From Aquirhabdus sp. (GTDB taxonomy: Bacteria > Pseudomonadota > Gammaproteobacteria > Pseudomonadales > Moraxellaceae), in contig JASLJP010000016.1 of assembly GCA_030152425.1 (NCBI GenBank), forward strand, positions 1-9,486: a stretch of 9,486 nucleotides of DNA, written 5' to 3'. Below are positions 1 to 6,741 of the stretch, piece by piece (the first letter of the stretch is position 1; every line of letters begins with the position of its first letter). Below the pieces are notes generated by a model that worked only from the letters and a program-made list of their open reading frames with translations, was not told the DNA's origin and did no database searches. A program made the position numbers and the translations under genes.

Positions 1-559
1 AGTCTGGATCCGTTTTCCGCAGATTTTTAGATTTATCAAACGCTTCCCGTATATTGCGCCGACCTTGCCGAAGATAGGCAAGTTCCCGTGGCAGGGTGCG
101 TTTATGCGTCGTCAGACTGAAGTGTCTGCCGTGTTTGCCGAGGTGGTGACCGAAGAGCTGATCACGATCAAGAGCATCATGTCAGAGATGATGTATGGCT
201 CGCGGGCGCTGAAGACGCGCCGCATCATCAAACGTCATATCAATATCGTCATGGAAACGCCGCTGCTGCGTACCGTGCTGCAAATGAGTATCGGCCCTGC
301 CGAGTACGCCAAGCTGAAGATGGATATGATCGACAAGTCGATCGAAGCCACCATGAAGCCGGTGTCCAACCCCTCGCTGAACAAGAGCCGTGGCCAGAAA
401 ATCTACCAGATTTTCTATGAGCGCCTGCTGCGCCTCACGCCGCCTGAGTTCCAGAACTTGCTGCGCCCAGCGTTCCATGAAGATGAATGGATCCTGATCG
501 TGCTGGGTGGGGTGACGGGTGCGATCGCCGGTGGGATCCAGCTCTACTTTGGCTTCTAA
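1..559 (+). CDS. DUF445 family membrane protein, C-terminal part (5' end outside window)
   Basis: The reading frame is open from base 2, so the gene starts to the left of the window; the TTG at 65 is an internal leucine codon, not a start. The visible 185 residues are mostly helical and charged, and end in a hydrophobic glycine-rich segment of about 23 residues that begins with WILIVLGG and is probably a membrane anchor. The stretch just before it (LTPPEFQNLLRPAFHEDEW) is typical of the C-terminus of DUF445 proteins. These are poorly characterised bacterial membrane proteins with an N-terminal membrane segment, a long helical region and a C-terminal membrane helix. No biochemical role can be assigned from sequence. 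The gene is followed at once by a strong terminator, so it is probably transcribed separately from the ccm genes. The family call rests on recalled motif similarity. Confidence 0.72.
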   Translation, partial: VWIRFPQIFRFIKRFPYIAPTLPKIGKFPWQGAFMRRQTEVSAVFAEVVTEELITIKSIMSEMMYGSRALKTRRIIKRHINIVMETPLLRTVLQMSIGPAEYAKLKMDMIDKSIEATMKPVSNPSLNKSRGQKIYQIFYERLLRLTPPEFQNLLRPAFHEDEWILIVLGGVTGAIAGGIQLYFGF

Positions 560-621
560 GCCAACAGCGCCCACGCTGTGGGGTGGTGCATAAGCTTAGC
601 GCGATAAGTGCCAAGTCAGTA

Positions 622-654
622 AAAGCCTGCGATGTTACAATCGCGGGCTTTTTT
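622..654 (+). terminator. Rho-independent terminator after the DUF445 gene
   Basis: A 12-bp stem (622-633 pairs with 640-651, with one G-T wobble) encloses a 6-nt loop (634-639) and runs into a T-tract at 649-654. It lies 63 nt past the DUF445 stop codon and about 80 nt before ccmF. It should separate the two transcription units. The rest of the 560-731 gap holds no gene. TATAGA at 660-665 could be a -10 box for ccmF, but no good -35 box lies at the right distance. Confidence 0.9.
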
Positions 655-731
655 GTGGCTATAGAGCGCATGGCTGCAGCGTGCAGGCGTGCTAATGTGA
701 ATGATCGGAATGGACGTGGAGCAGCGTGGGT

Positions 732-2741
732 ATGTGGGGTGAGCTGGGGGCGTTTGCGTTGATATTGGCGGGAGTGGCAGCGCTGCTCCAAGCGCTGATC
801 CCGCTATGGGGGATACTCAGTCGCCAGCCAGCGTGGCAGCAACTGGCTGCATCGCTGACACTTGCCCAGATGCTGGCACTGCTGCTGAGCTTTGGCTGTT
901 TGATGACGGCATTTCTACACAATGACTTTAGCCTGCGTTATGTCGCCGAGCACTCCAATAGTCTGCTGCCGTGGTACTACCAACTCTCTGCGGTCTGGGG
1001 TGGTCACGAAGGCTCGCTGCTACTCTGGGTGACGATTCTGGCACTGTGGAGTGGCCTCGTGGCCGTGCTGGGGCGTACGCTGCCGCTGGACATGCTGGCG
1101 CGCGTGCTGTCGATCCTGGGCATGGTCTCCAGCGCGATGATCGCCTTTGTCATCTGTACCTCCAGCCCGTTTATCCACACCCTGCCAATGCTGCCGGTCG
1201 ATGGTGCTGACCTCAATCCTTTACTGCAAGACTTTGGTCTGATCGTCCACCCACCCACCCTCTATATGGGCTATGTCGGTTGCGCTGTGCCGTTTGCCTT
1301 TGCCATGGCTGGCCTGTGGGCTGGGCGGCTGGATTCGGCATGGGCGCGCTGGTCGCGGCCATGGGCGCTTGCCGCGTGGTCATTTCTGACGCTGGGCATC
1401 GCGCTGGGTTCCTGGTGGGCCTACTACGAGCTGGGGTGGGGCGGCTGGTGGTTCTGGGATCCGGTTGAAAATGCCTCTTTTATGCCTTGGCTGGCCGCCA
1501 CAGCGCTACTGCATTCCTTGGCCGTGACTGAGAAGCGCGGGGTGTTCAAGGCATGGACCGTGCTGTTGGCCATTTTCACCTTTGCACTCAGTCTACTGGG
1601 GACGTTTCTGGTGCGCTCGGGGGTGTTGACCTCGGTGCATGCCTTTGCCGCCGACCCTGAGCGCGGCTTGTTTATTCTTGCGATCTTGGTGGTCACCGTC
1701 GGCGGTAGCTTACTGCTGTTTGCCCTACGGGGGTGGAAGCTGAGCGCCGAGAGCCGCTACGGTCTGTGGTCGCGCGAAACCCTATTGATGCTCAACAATC
1801 TGATCCTGCTGGTGGCTACCTCGGTGGTGCTGCTGGGCACGCTGTATCCGCTGATCGCCGATGCCTTTGCGCTGGGGCGTTTGTCGGTGGGTGCACCGTA
1901 TTTTAATGCGCTATTTGTCCCCCTCGCTTGGTTGTTGCTGGTCTTTATGGCGGTTGCCCCCGTCACGACATGGAAGCAACAACCCCAGCGCCATCGGCAG
2001 GCGCTGCTTTGGCCCGCGCTGGCGGTACTGCTGACAGCGAGTCTTGCCGGTGGGGGTGTCTGGCTACTACTTTCCGGCAAGCATGCGCTGATGACCGGCG
2101 CAACGCTGCTGCTCTGCCTGTGGGTGCTGGGGCTGCTGCTATGGGATGTGTGGCAGAAGAGTGCGCTGGCACCTGCACGGTGGCGGGGGCTAGTGCGCCT
2201 AAGCCGAAGCTATTACGGCATGGTTTTGGCGCATAGTGGGCTACTGGTGCTGATCTTGGGCATTACGTTCACCACCCATCTGAGTCATGAGCGCGATGTG
2301 GCGCTCAAGGTCGGGCAGAGCGTCTCGCTGGCCGGATACCAGTTTCACTTTGATGCCCTCCGGGCAGCGCGCGGCGCAAACTATGACGCTACGGTGGCCA
2401 TCTTTACCGTCAAGGCAGATGGGCGACTGGTCGCCACCCTTGCGCCCGAGAAGCGCATTTATCTTGCGCAGGGCCAGCCGATGACCGAGGCTGCGATCGC
2501 AGGCAGTCTCGTCCGCGATCTATATGTCGCGCTCGGTGATCCCTTGGATGCGTCCAACCGTCAGGGAGCTTGGGCGGTACGCGTCTATTGCAAACCCTTT
2601 GTGCGGTTGCTGTGGATTGGCGCGCTGCTGATGGCGCTGGGCGGGATACTGGCGCTCAGCGACCCGCGCTATCGGTTGCGCATGCGAGGTGTGCCCCCTG
2701 CCGAGACTGCCATGCTCCGGAGCAACAGCCATGATGCTTAA
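732..2741 (+). CDS. ccmF: Cytochrome c-type biogenesis protein CcmF (haem lyase subunit)
   Basis: CcmF is the large inner-membrane subunit of the System I cytochrome c synthase. It takes haem from holo-CcmE and, with CcmH/CcmI, attaches it to CXXCH motifs of apocytochromes in the periplasm. The product is about 669 residues, a normal length, with many membrane helices. The tryptophan-rich WWD signature (WGGWWFWDPVEN) is present. Counting from ATG 732, four histidines fall at 173 (VHPPTLY), 261 (LLHSLAVTEKRG), 303 (SVHAF) and 501 (LAHSG). The first three match the E. coli haem-ligand numbering H173, H261 and H303 exactly, and the fourth corresponds to H491. This supports ATG 732 over the in-frame GTG at 726. 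A GGAG at 718-721 lies 10 nt before 732 but only 4 nt before 726. The C-terminus (DLYVALGDPL, then ALSDPRYRL) is typical of the family. The 3' end overlaps ccmG by 11 nt. Confidence 0.97.
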   Translation: MWGELGAFALILAGVAALLQALIPLWGILSRQPAWQQLAASLTLAQMLALLLSFGCLMTAFLHNDFSLRYVAEHSNSLLPWYYQLSAVWGGHEGSLLLWVTILALWSGLVAVLGRTLPLDMLARVLSILGMVSSAMIAFVICTSSPFIHTLPMLPVDGADLNPLLQDFGLIVHPPTLYMGYVGCAVPFAFAMAGLWAGRLDSAWARWSRPWALAAWSFLTLGIALGSWWAYYELGWGGWWFWDPVENASFMPWLAATALLHSLAVTEKRGVFKAWTVLLAIFTFALSLLGTFLVRSGVLTSVHAFAADPERGLFILAILVVTVGGSLLLFALRGWKLSAESRYGLWSRETLLMLNNLILLVATSVVLLGTLYPLIADAFALGRLSVGAPYFNALFVPLAWLLLVFMAVAPVTTWKQQPQRHRQALLWPALAVLLTASLAGGGVWLLLSGKHALMTGATLLLCLWVLGLLLWDVWQKSALAPARWRGLVRLSRSYYGMVLAHSGLLVLILGITFTTHLSHERDVALKVGQSVSLAGYQFHFDALRAARGANYDATVAIFTVKADGRLVATLAPEKRIYLAQGQPMTEAAIAGSLVRDLYVALGDPLDASNRQGAWAVRVYCKPFVRLLWIGALLMALGGILALSDPRYRLRMRGVPPAETAMLRSNSHDA

Positions 2742-3291
2742 ACCCAAGCGCCTGTTGTGGTTGTTGCCATTGGCCGTATTTATGGGCATGGCGCTGATGC
2801 TGTGGAGCCGTCTGGGCGTCGATCCAACCATCGTGCCTCAGGCGACCACGGGGCGTGCCCTGATGCCCTTTCAACTACCCCGTTTGAGCGATGGACGGGT
2901 ACTTACTAACGCCGACCTGCCCAGACAGCCCTTTGTGCTGAATGTCTGGGGATCATGGTGCCCGACCTGTGCGGTTGAACATCCCTATCTGATGCAGCTT
3001 GCTCAGCAGGGCGTAATCGTGGTGGGAGTGAATTATAAGGACCAAGCGGCAGATGCTGTGGGTTATCTCGCTGCACGCGGTAATCCTTTTTTGATGAATC
3101 TGCAAGACCTGCAAGGAGACTTTGGCGTCGATCTCGGTGTGACCGGTGCACCAGAAAGCTTCGTGGTCGATGCCCAGCATCGGATTCGCTTGCATCTAGT
3201 CGGGGAGCTCAACGCGCAGGTCTGGCAGACACAGCTGCGGCCATGTCTGGATAGCCTCAAACGAGGAGGGACTGCACGATGCTCAGAATGA
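2731..3291 (+). CDS. ccmG: CcmG/DsbE, membrane-anchored thiol:disulfide oxidoreductase
   Basis: CcmG is a thioredoxin-fold reductant. It keeps apocytochrome CXXCH cysteines, directly or through CcmH, reduced for haem ligation. It is anchored in the inner membrane with its catalytic domain in the periplasm. From ATG 2731 the product is 186 residues, close to the usual size. An N-terminal membrane helix spans about residues 7-27. The active site WCPTC has cysteines at 77 and 80, and the cis-proline loop GAPE has Pro141, each three residues short of the E. coli positions (80/83 and 144). Start choice: GGAG at 2719-2722 sits 8 nt before ATG 2731, and a second ATG follows at 2734. The frame could open at GTG 2689, but that would add a proline/cysteine-containing leader and lacks a good ribosome site. 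The gene overlaps the end of ccmF by 11 nt and the start of ccmH by 13 nt. Two further cysteines near the C-terminus are not family catalytic residues. Confidence 0.95.
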   Translation: MMLKPKRLLWLLPLAVFMGMALMLWSRLGVDPTIVPQATTGRALMPFQLPRLSDGRVLTNADLPRQPFVLNVWGSWCPTCAVEHPYLMQLAQQGVIVVGVNYKDQAADAVGYLAARGNPFLMNLQDLQGDFGVDLGVTGAPESFVVDAQHRIRLHLVGELNAQVWQTQLRPCLDSLKRGGTARCSE

Positions 3292-3830
3292 TCTGCTGCG
3301 CTGCAGTGCTGAACGTGCTATGTACTGCGACACCTGCTGTCGCCGTTGAGCGTGCAGCGCAGACGACCGAGGTCGTGACCAGTCATACGGCACGTGAAGT
3401 CACAGCGCAAGCCGAACTGACGCCCCGGCAGGCCGAGCGCTATCATCAACTGATCGACGTGTATCGCTGCCCCAAATGCCAAAACGCAAATCTGGCCGGC
3501 TCAGATAGCCCCATCGCTCTGGATCTCAAACACAAGATCCTGCAGATGGTCAAAGCAGACCAGTCCGATGCTCAAATCCGTGACTATCTGGTGACCCGCT
3601 ATGGTGAATTTATCAGCTACCAGCCGGTGATCAAGCCGGCGACATGGCTGCTGTGGTTTCTGCCGCCGTTGATGCTGCTGATCGGCATACTCTATTGGTT
3701 GATCCACACGCGCCGTCGCCCATCCAGTACGCCGCTCAGCAGTGAGGAACGCTGGCGGCTGTCGCAACTGTTGAGCCAGCGTGCGGAGCCGGAACAGACC
3801 CAGGCCGAGGTGCATGATGATCGTCAGTAG
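3279..3830 (+). CDS. ccmH: CcmH, periplasmic thiol-redox subunit of the cytochrome c haem lyase
   Basis: CcmH holds the redox-active RCxxC pair that reacts with apocytochrome c thiols, working with CcmG and docked on CcmF/CcmI. The 183-residue product has a signal peptide ending near TPAVA (residue 22), a polar linker of about 25 residues, then the conserved three-helix domain with YRCPKCQNANLAGSDSPIA (Cys64 and Cys67) and RYGEF. A membrane helix at about 122-142 and a short basic cytoplasmic tail follow. Family members usually read LRCPxCQN; here the Leu is Tyr, a mild change. ATG 3279 has a near-perfect AGGAGG at 3264-3269, 9 nt upstream. This is the short CcmH of organisms where CcmI is separate, unlike E. 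coli where both are one chain. It overlaps ccmG upstream and ccmI downstream. Confidence 0.95.
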   Translation: MLRMICCAAVLNVLCTATPAVAVERAAQTTEVVTSHTAREVTAQAELTPRQAERYHQLIDVYRCPKCQNANLAGSDSPIALDLKHKILQMVKADQSDAQIRDYLVTRYGEFISYQPVIKPATWLLWFLPPLMLLIGILYWLIHTRRRPSSTPLSSEERWRLSQLLSQRAEPEQTQAEVHDDRQ

Positions 3831-5298
3831 CATGGGACTGCAGTTTTGGGGTGCGGCGTTGGTCAGCGCGTTACTGCTGTCCTTAGTCGTCATCACACCG
3901 TGGCTGCGCCGTCGACCGCCACAGGCAGGCCGCTCAACGTCAGTAGGCATCAGTCTGATGGATCTCAACGTGTCTGTTTTTCGCGAGCGTCTGCGTGAGC
4001 TCGAGGCCGATCTGCAGCAAGGACGGCTGACACACGCAGACTATCAGGGGCTGAAAACTGATCTAGAGCGCCAACTGCTGGCCGCGCTAGAAGCGCAACG
4101 TGGCACCACTCAGGCGCAGGAATCAGACTTGCCAAACATGGCTGCGCCCGTGGTGTTAGGCAAGCGGCCACCCCTGCGGGTGATCGGACTGGTTTTTTTG
4201 TGGCTCCCGGTGTTGGCGTTCGCCCTGTATGGTATGCAGATCGGGGGGGCAGAGTCACACACGGGATCTGTATCCAATAAAGCAACCGATTACAATGCAT
4301 TATGGGCATATTGGCTGGCAGAGGATCAGTATGCCAACGTGGCTGAACAGTTGATGTCAGGTCAGGTCTCGGCCCCACCCCCCGATGCACTGCAGCATGG
4401 CATGGCTTTTATGCAAGTCCTACAGCGCAATGCCTATGTGCACCCCATGGATGCCGACCGCTGGGTTGTACTCGCGGAGGGGTATCATGCTGCAGAGATG
4501 GATCGTGAGGCAGAGGCCGCACTGGCGCATGCGCATCGTTTGGCACCGGATCAGATCGCCATCAGCATGCGCTATGTGCAGATGCGTTTTGTGCGCCAAG
4601 CAGGTAAAATAGACGAGACCAGTCGTGCGCTGTTGCAGCAGGTCTTGCTGCGCGAGCCGCAACATGAAGGAGCGCTGATGCTCTTGGCACTGGCAAGCTA
4701 TCGAGATCAGCAGTATGATGCCGCCATTTCTTGGCTGCTCAAGGCCAAAGCAGCGCGCTTGGCACGCAGTCCGGGCGATGCATCGCCTGAGTTGATCGCC
4801 CGATTGGATCAAACCATCGCCCAAGCGCAGCACGCCAAACAGGCGCAGCAGGCTGCGACATCGTCGGGGTTGATTGCGAAAAGTCGCGGTGAGCGGGTGT
4901 TAAATACACACCACAGCCTGTCAATTACGGTACAATTAGCAGCGTCTTTGCACGCCAAAATTAAACCCAGTGACACCTTGTTTGTATATGCACGGGCGCG
5001 TGCCGGTGCGTCTATGCCCTTCGCGGTGCAAAAGTTTCCTGCATCCGTGTTGTCCGCGCGGGCAAATCAGCAGCACGCACTGCACGTGATGCTATCGGAT
5101 GCCGATCACATGCTGCCGGAGTTTACGCTGTCCTCTGCCTATGCGCGGGGTACGCCGCTGGTGGTCGCTGCGCGGATCAGCGGCCATGGCGACCCCAGCG
5201 CCCAGTCTGGAGATTTAGAGTCATTACCCCGCGCGGTAATCCACTCGGCGACGGGCAGAAATGATTATTTGCTTCACATTGATCGAATTCGCCCTTGA
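3817..5298 (+). CDS. ccmI: CcmI, apocytochrome c chaperone with TPR domain
   Basis: CcmI binds the C-terminus of apocytochrome c and delivers it to the CcmF/CcmH haem lyase. From ATG 3817 the product is 493 residues. It has membrane helix 1 at about residues 8-28 followed by arginines, a charged helical segment (VFRERLRELEADLQQGRLT, from about 54), membrane helix 2 at about 122-143, and a TPR-like helical region at about 160-340 (for example DREAEAALAHAHRLAP). A Gln/Ala-rich linker leads to a C-terminal beta domain at about 366-493 (LFVYARARAGASMPFAVQKF, then GDLESL) typical of CcmI. Start choice: GAGG at 3807-3810 is 6 nt before ATG 3817 and 3 nt before the tandem ATG 3814. The frame can also open at GTG 3781, which adds an arginine-rich tail and is less likely. 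The gene overlaps ccmH by 14 nt and is last in the ccm operon. No convincing terminator follows. Confidence 0.93.
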   Translation: MIVSSMGLQFWGAALVSALLLSLVVITPWLRRRPPQAGRSTSVGISLMDLNVSVFRERLRELEADLQQGRLTHADYQGLKTDLERQLLAALEAQRGTTQAQESDLPNMAAPVVLGKRPPLRVIGLVFLWLPVLAFALYGMQIGGAESHTGSVSNKATDYNALWAYWLAEDQYANVAEQLMSGQVSAPPPDALQHGMAFMQVLQRNAYVHPMDADRWVVLAEGYHAAEMDREAEAALAHAHRLAPDQIAISMRYVQMRFVRQAGKIDETSRALLQQVLLREPQHEGALMLLALASYRDQQYDAAISWLLKAKAARLARSPGDASPELIARLDQTIAQAQHAKQAQQAATSSGLIAKSRGERVLNTHHSLSITVQLAASLHAKIKPSDTLFVYARARAGASMPFAVQKFPASVLSARANQQHALHVMLSDADHMLPEFTLSSAYARGTPLVVAARISGHGDPSAQSGDLESLPRAVIHSATGRNDYLLHIDRIRP

Positions 5299-5347
5299 TT
5301 GTTGCTGTGCAAGTGGCTGAAATGTGTGTCTGGTCGACAAAAATGGC

Positions 5348-5376
5348 TTGAGTGCAAGGCATGAGATCGGTATTGT
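5348..5376 (+). promoter_or_regulatory. adk: Possible sigma-70 promoter for adk
   Basis: TTGAGT (5348-5353) and TATTGT (5371-5376) are separated by exactly 17 nt. Each matches 4 of 6 consensus bases. Transcription from here would begin near 5383 and give a leader of about 110 nt. The leader contains a small 5-bp hairpin (5431-5444) and a T-rich stretch (5455-5470). An unpaired TATAAG at 5392-5397 is an alternative -10 box. This is a motif reading only. Confidence 0.33.
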
Positions 5377-5492
5377 TGTGAGCAATGTTTGTATAAGTTG
5401 TAGCGGTGGAAGCATGGATGAACCACCAGCCGCGACGCATCGCGTTTAGAGAAATTTTTGTTTTTATTTTTGAAGGTATTAGAGGACACAGT

Positions 5493-6149
5493 ATGCGTAT
5501 TATTTTGCTAGGACCACCTGGAGCTGGTAAGGGCACTCAAGCCCAGTTGATCAACCAGCGCTACCAGATCCCGCAAATCTCGACAGGCGATATGCTGCGT
5601 GCCGCGATTCGAGAAGGCAGTGAACTTGGGGTTCAGGCAAAAAGCGTGATGGATGCAGGCGGTTTGGTGTCCGATGGTTTGATCATCAATCTGGTCAAAG
5701 AGCGCATCAGCCAACCTGATTGTGCCAATGGCTGTATTTTTGACGGTTTCCCACGCACGATTCCGCAAGCAGAAGCGATGGAAGCGGCTGGTGTAGGCAT
5801 CGATCATGTGATCGAGATTGACGTGCCGGATGAAGAGATCATCAAACGTCTGTCAGGTCGTCGCTCGCACCCAGCTTCAGGCCGTATCTACCATGTGGTC
5901 TACAACCCACCGAAAGTCGAAAACGTTGATGACGTGACCGGCGAGCCACTGGTGATCCGTCCGGATGATGAAGTTGAAACCATCAAAAAACGTCTGGTGT
6001 CTTATCACAAAGAAACCGCACAACTGGTTGGTTTCTACCAAAAGCGCGCTGCATCGGGCGAAAATGCACCGACCTACAGCAAGCTGAACGGTCTGGACAA
6101 TATCGACACCGTGAAAGCCAATTTGATTGCCATCTTGGGCGACAAATAA
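5493..6149 (+). CDS. adk: Adenylate kinase
   Basis: Adk catalyses ATP + AMP = 2 ADP in the cytoplasm and sets the adenylate balance. The 218-residue product is full length for the long bacterial type. It has the P-loop GPPGAGKGT at residues 7-15, STGDMLR (30-36) in the AMP-binding region, DGFPRT (84-89), and a LID domain at about 122-159 (GRRSHPASGRIYH through RPDDE). The LID lacks the four-cysteine zinc site of Gram-positive enzymes, as expected for Proteobacteria. ATG 5493 is preceded by AGAGGA at 5481-5486 with 6-nt spacing and gives the canonical MRIILLG start. The in-frame GTG at 5406 would add 29 residues no adenylate kinase needs. The gene is separated from ccmI by 194 nt, so it is probably its own transcription unit. 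The sequence closely resembles Acinetobacter Adk by recall. Confidence 0.98.
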   Translation: MRIILLGPPGAGKGTQAQLINQRYQIPQISTGDMLRAAIREGSELGVQAKSVMDAGGLVSDGLIINLVKERISQPDCANGCIFDGFPRTIPQAEAMEAAGVGIDHVIEIDVPDEEIIKRLSGRRSHPASGRIYHVVYNPPKVENVDDVTGEPLVIRPDDEVETIKKRLVSYHKETAQLVGFYQKRAASGENAPTYSKLNGLDNIDTVKANLIAILGDK

Positions 6150-6166
6150 GCGCTTCAGCGTGATGC

Positions 6167-6196
6167 AAAAAAGGAAAGCCTCGGCTTTCCTTTTTT
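6167..6196. terminator. Bidirectional intrinsic terminator between adk and the NikR-like gene
   Basis: A 13-bp perfect stem (6167-6179 with 6184-6196) closes a CTCG loop. It carries six A residues at its left base and six T residues at its right base, so an RNA from either strand has a hairpin followed by a U-tract. It lies 17 nt after the adk stop codon and 21 nt beyond the stop codon of the converging minus-strand gene. It can therefore end both transcripts. Confidence 0.92.
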
Positions 6197-6217
6197 ATTG
6201 CCGGTGATCCGGCTGCG

Positions 6218-6703
6218 CTAGGCATAGACCGGCGGCATGACCGCGGTCATCAGTTGCAGTCGTCCGGTGATCACGCCGCGCAGCGTCATCAGTTCATTGC
6301 CGATGATTTCCAGTTGCTTGGCCGGGCCTTGTACCAGCACCACTTCCATCACCCGATTTTCGGTCAGTTGCACATGCAGGGAGCTGATCACCTCAGCCAG
6401 ATGGTGATACTGCAGGTCGGCCAGATGGCGCTGCAGGTTGGGGATAGAGCGATCATAGAGCAGGGTAATCGTACCGACCATAGTGTCATTGCCCACACTG
6501 CGCTTATGCTCGGTGATGTGCTGGTGCAGCATATCGGCAACCGCCTGCGAGCGACTGTCGAACCCACGACTTTCGACCATCTGATCCAGCTCGACTAATA
6601 GTTCTTGCGGCAGTGACAGGCTGATCCGGCTGACTGACTGGTTAATCTGTTTGTCGGCTTGTTTTTCATCGGATCGGTCGGCTGCTTTGTTACTCTGTTT
6701 CAT
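6218..6703 (-). CDS. NikR-like ribbon-helix-helix/ACT regulator lacking most nickel ligands
   Basis: The 161-residue product has a polar N-terminal arm (1-24) and a ribbon-helix-helix DNA-binding domain at about 25-63 (SRISLSLPQELL, RGFDSRSQAVADML). A C-terminal ACT-like NikR domain spans about 74-155 (HHLAEVISSLHVQL, LMTLRGVITGRLQ). NikR proteins are tetrameric nickel-responsive repressors. Aligned without gaps from E. coli Tyr60 (here Tyr83), only ligand H87 is kept (His110). H76 becomes Tyr99, H89 becomes Gln112 and C95 becomes Val118. Adjacent histidines 100 and 101 match E. coli H77 and H78. Nickel sensing in the usual way is therefore unlikely, and the effector is unknown. It is last in a transporter operon, 38 nt after the ATPase gene. 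No clear ribosome site precedes ATG 6703, so coupling to the upstream gene is possible. An automatic pipeline would probably name it nikR. Confidence 0.87.
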   Translation of the reverse strand: MKQSNKAADRSDEKQADKQINQSVSRISLSLPQELLVELDQMVESRGFDSRSQAVADMLHQHITEHKRSVGNDTMVGTITLLYDRSIPNLQRHLADLQYHHLAEVISSLHVQLTENRVMEVVLVQGPAKQLEIIGNELMTLRGVITGRLQLMTAVMPPVYA

Positions 6704-6741
6704 GTGGCATGCTCGGCTGTCTGGGTGAAAGAACCACGGCC

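Noticed and set aside
634..665. ccmF promoter with -35 GTTACA and -10 TATAGA
   Set aside because: The spacer would be 20 nt, and the -35 box would lie in the loop and stem of the DUF445 terminator.
435..922. Minus-strand open frames across the DUF445/ccmF gap
   Set aside because: They cross a strong plus-strand terminator and known coding sequence and have low-complexity, Arg/Ser-rich translations.
5431..5444. Hairpin after ccmI as an intrinsic terminator
   Set aside because: The stem has only 5 bp, and the T-tract starts about 10 nt further on, so it does not meet the usual terminator form.
6254..6598. Plus-strand open frame of 114 codons opposite the NikR-like gene
   Set aside because: Its His/Gln-rich translation mirrors the NikR-like coding strand, and no family features are present.
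6218..6703. Calling the regulator a true nickel-responsive NikR
   Set aside because: Three of the four conserved nickel ligands are missing, and the neighbouring importer is not a known nickel transporter type.
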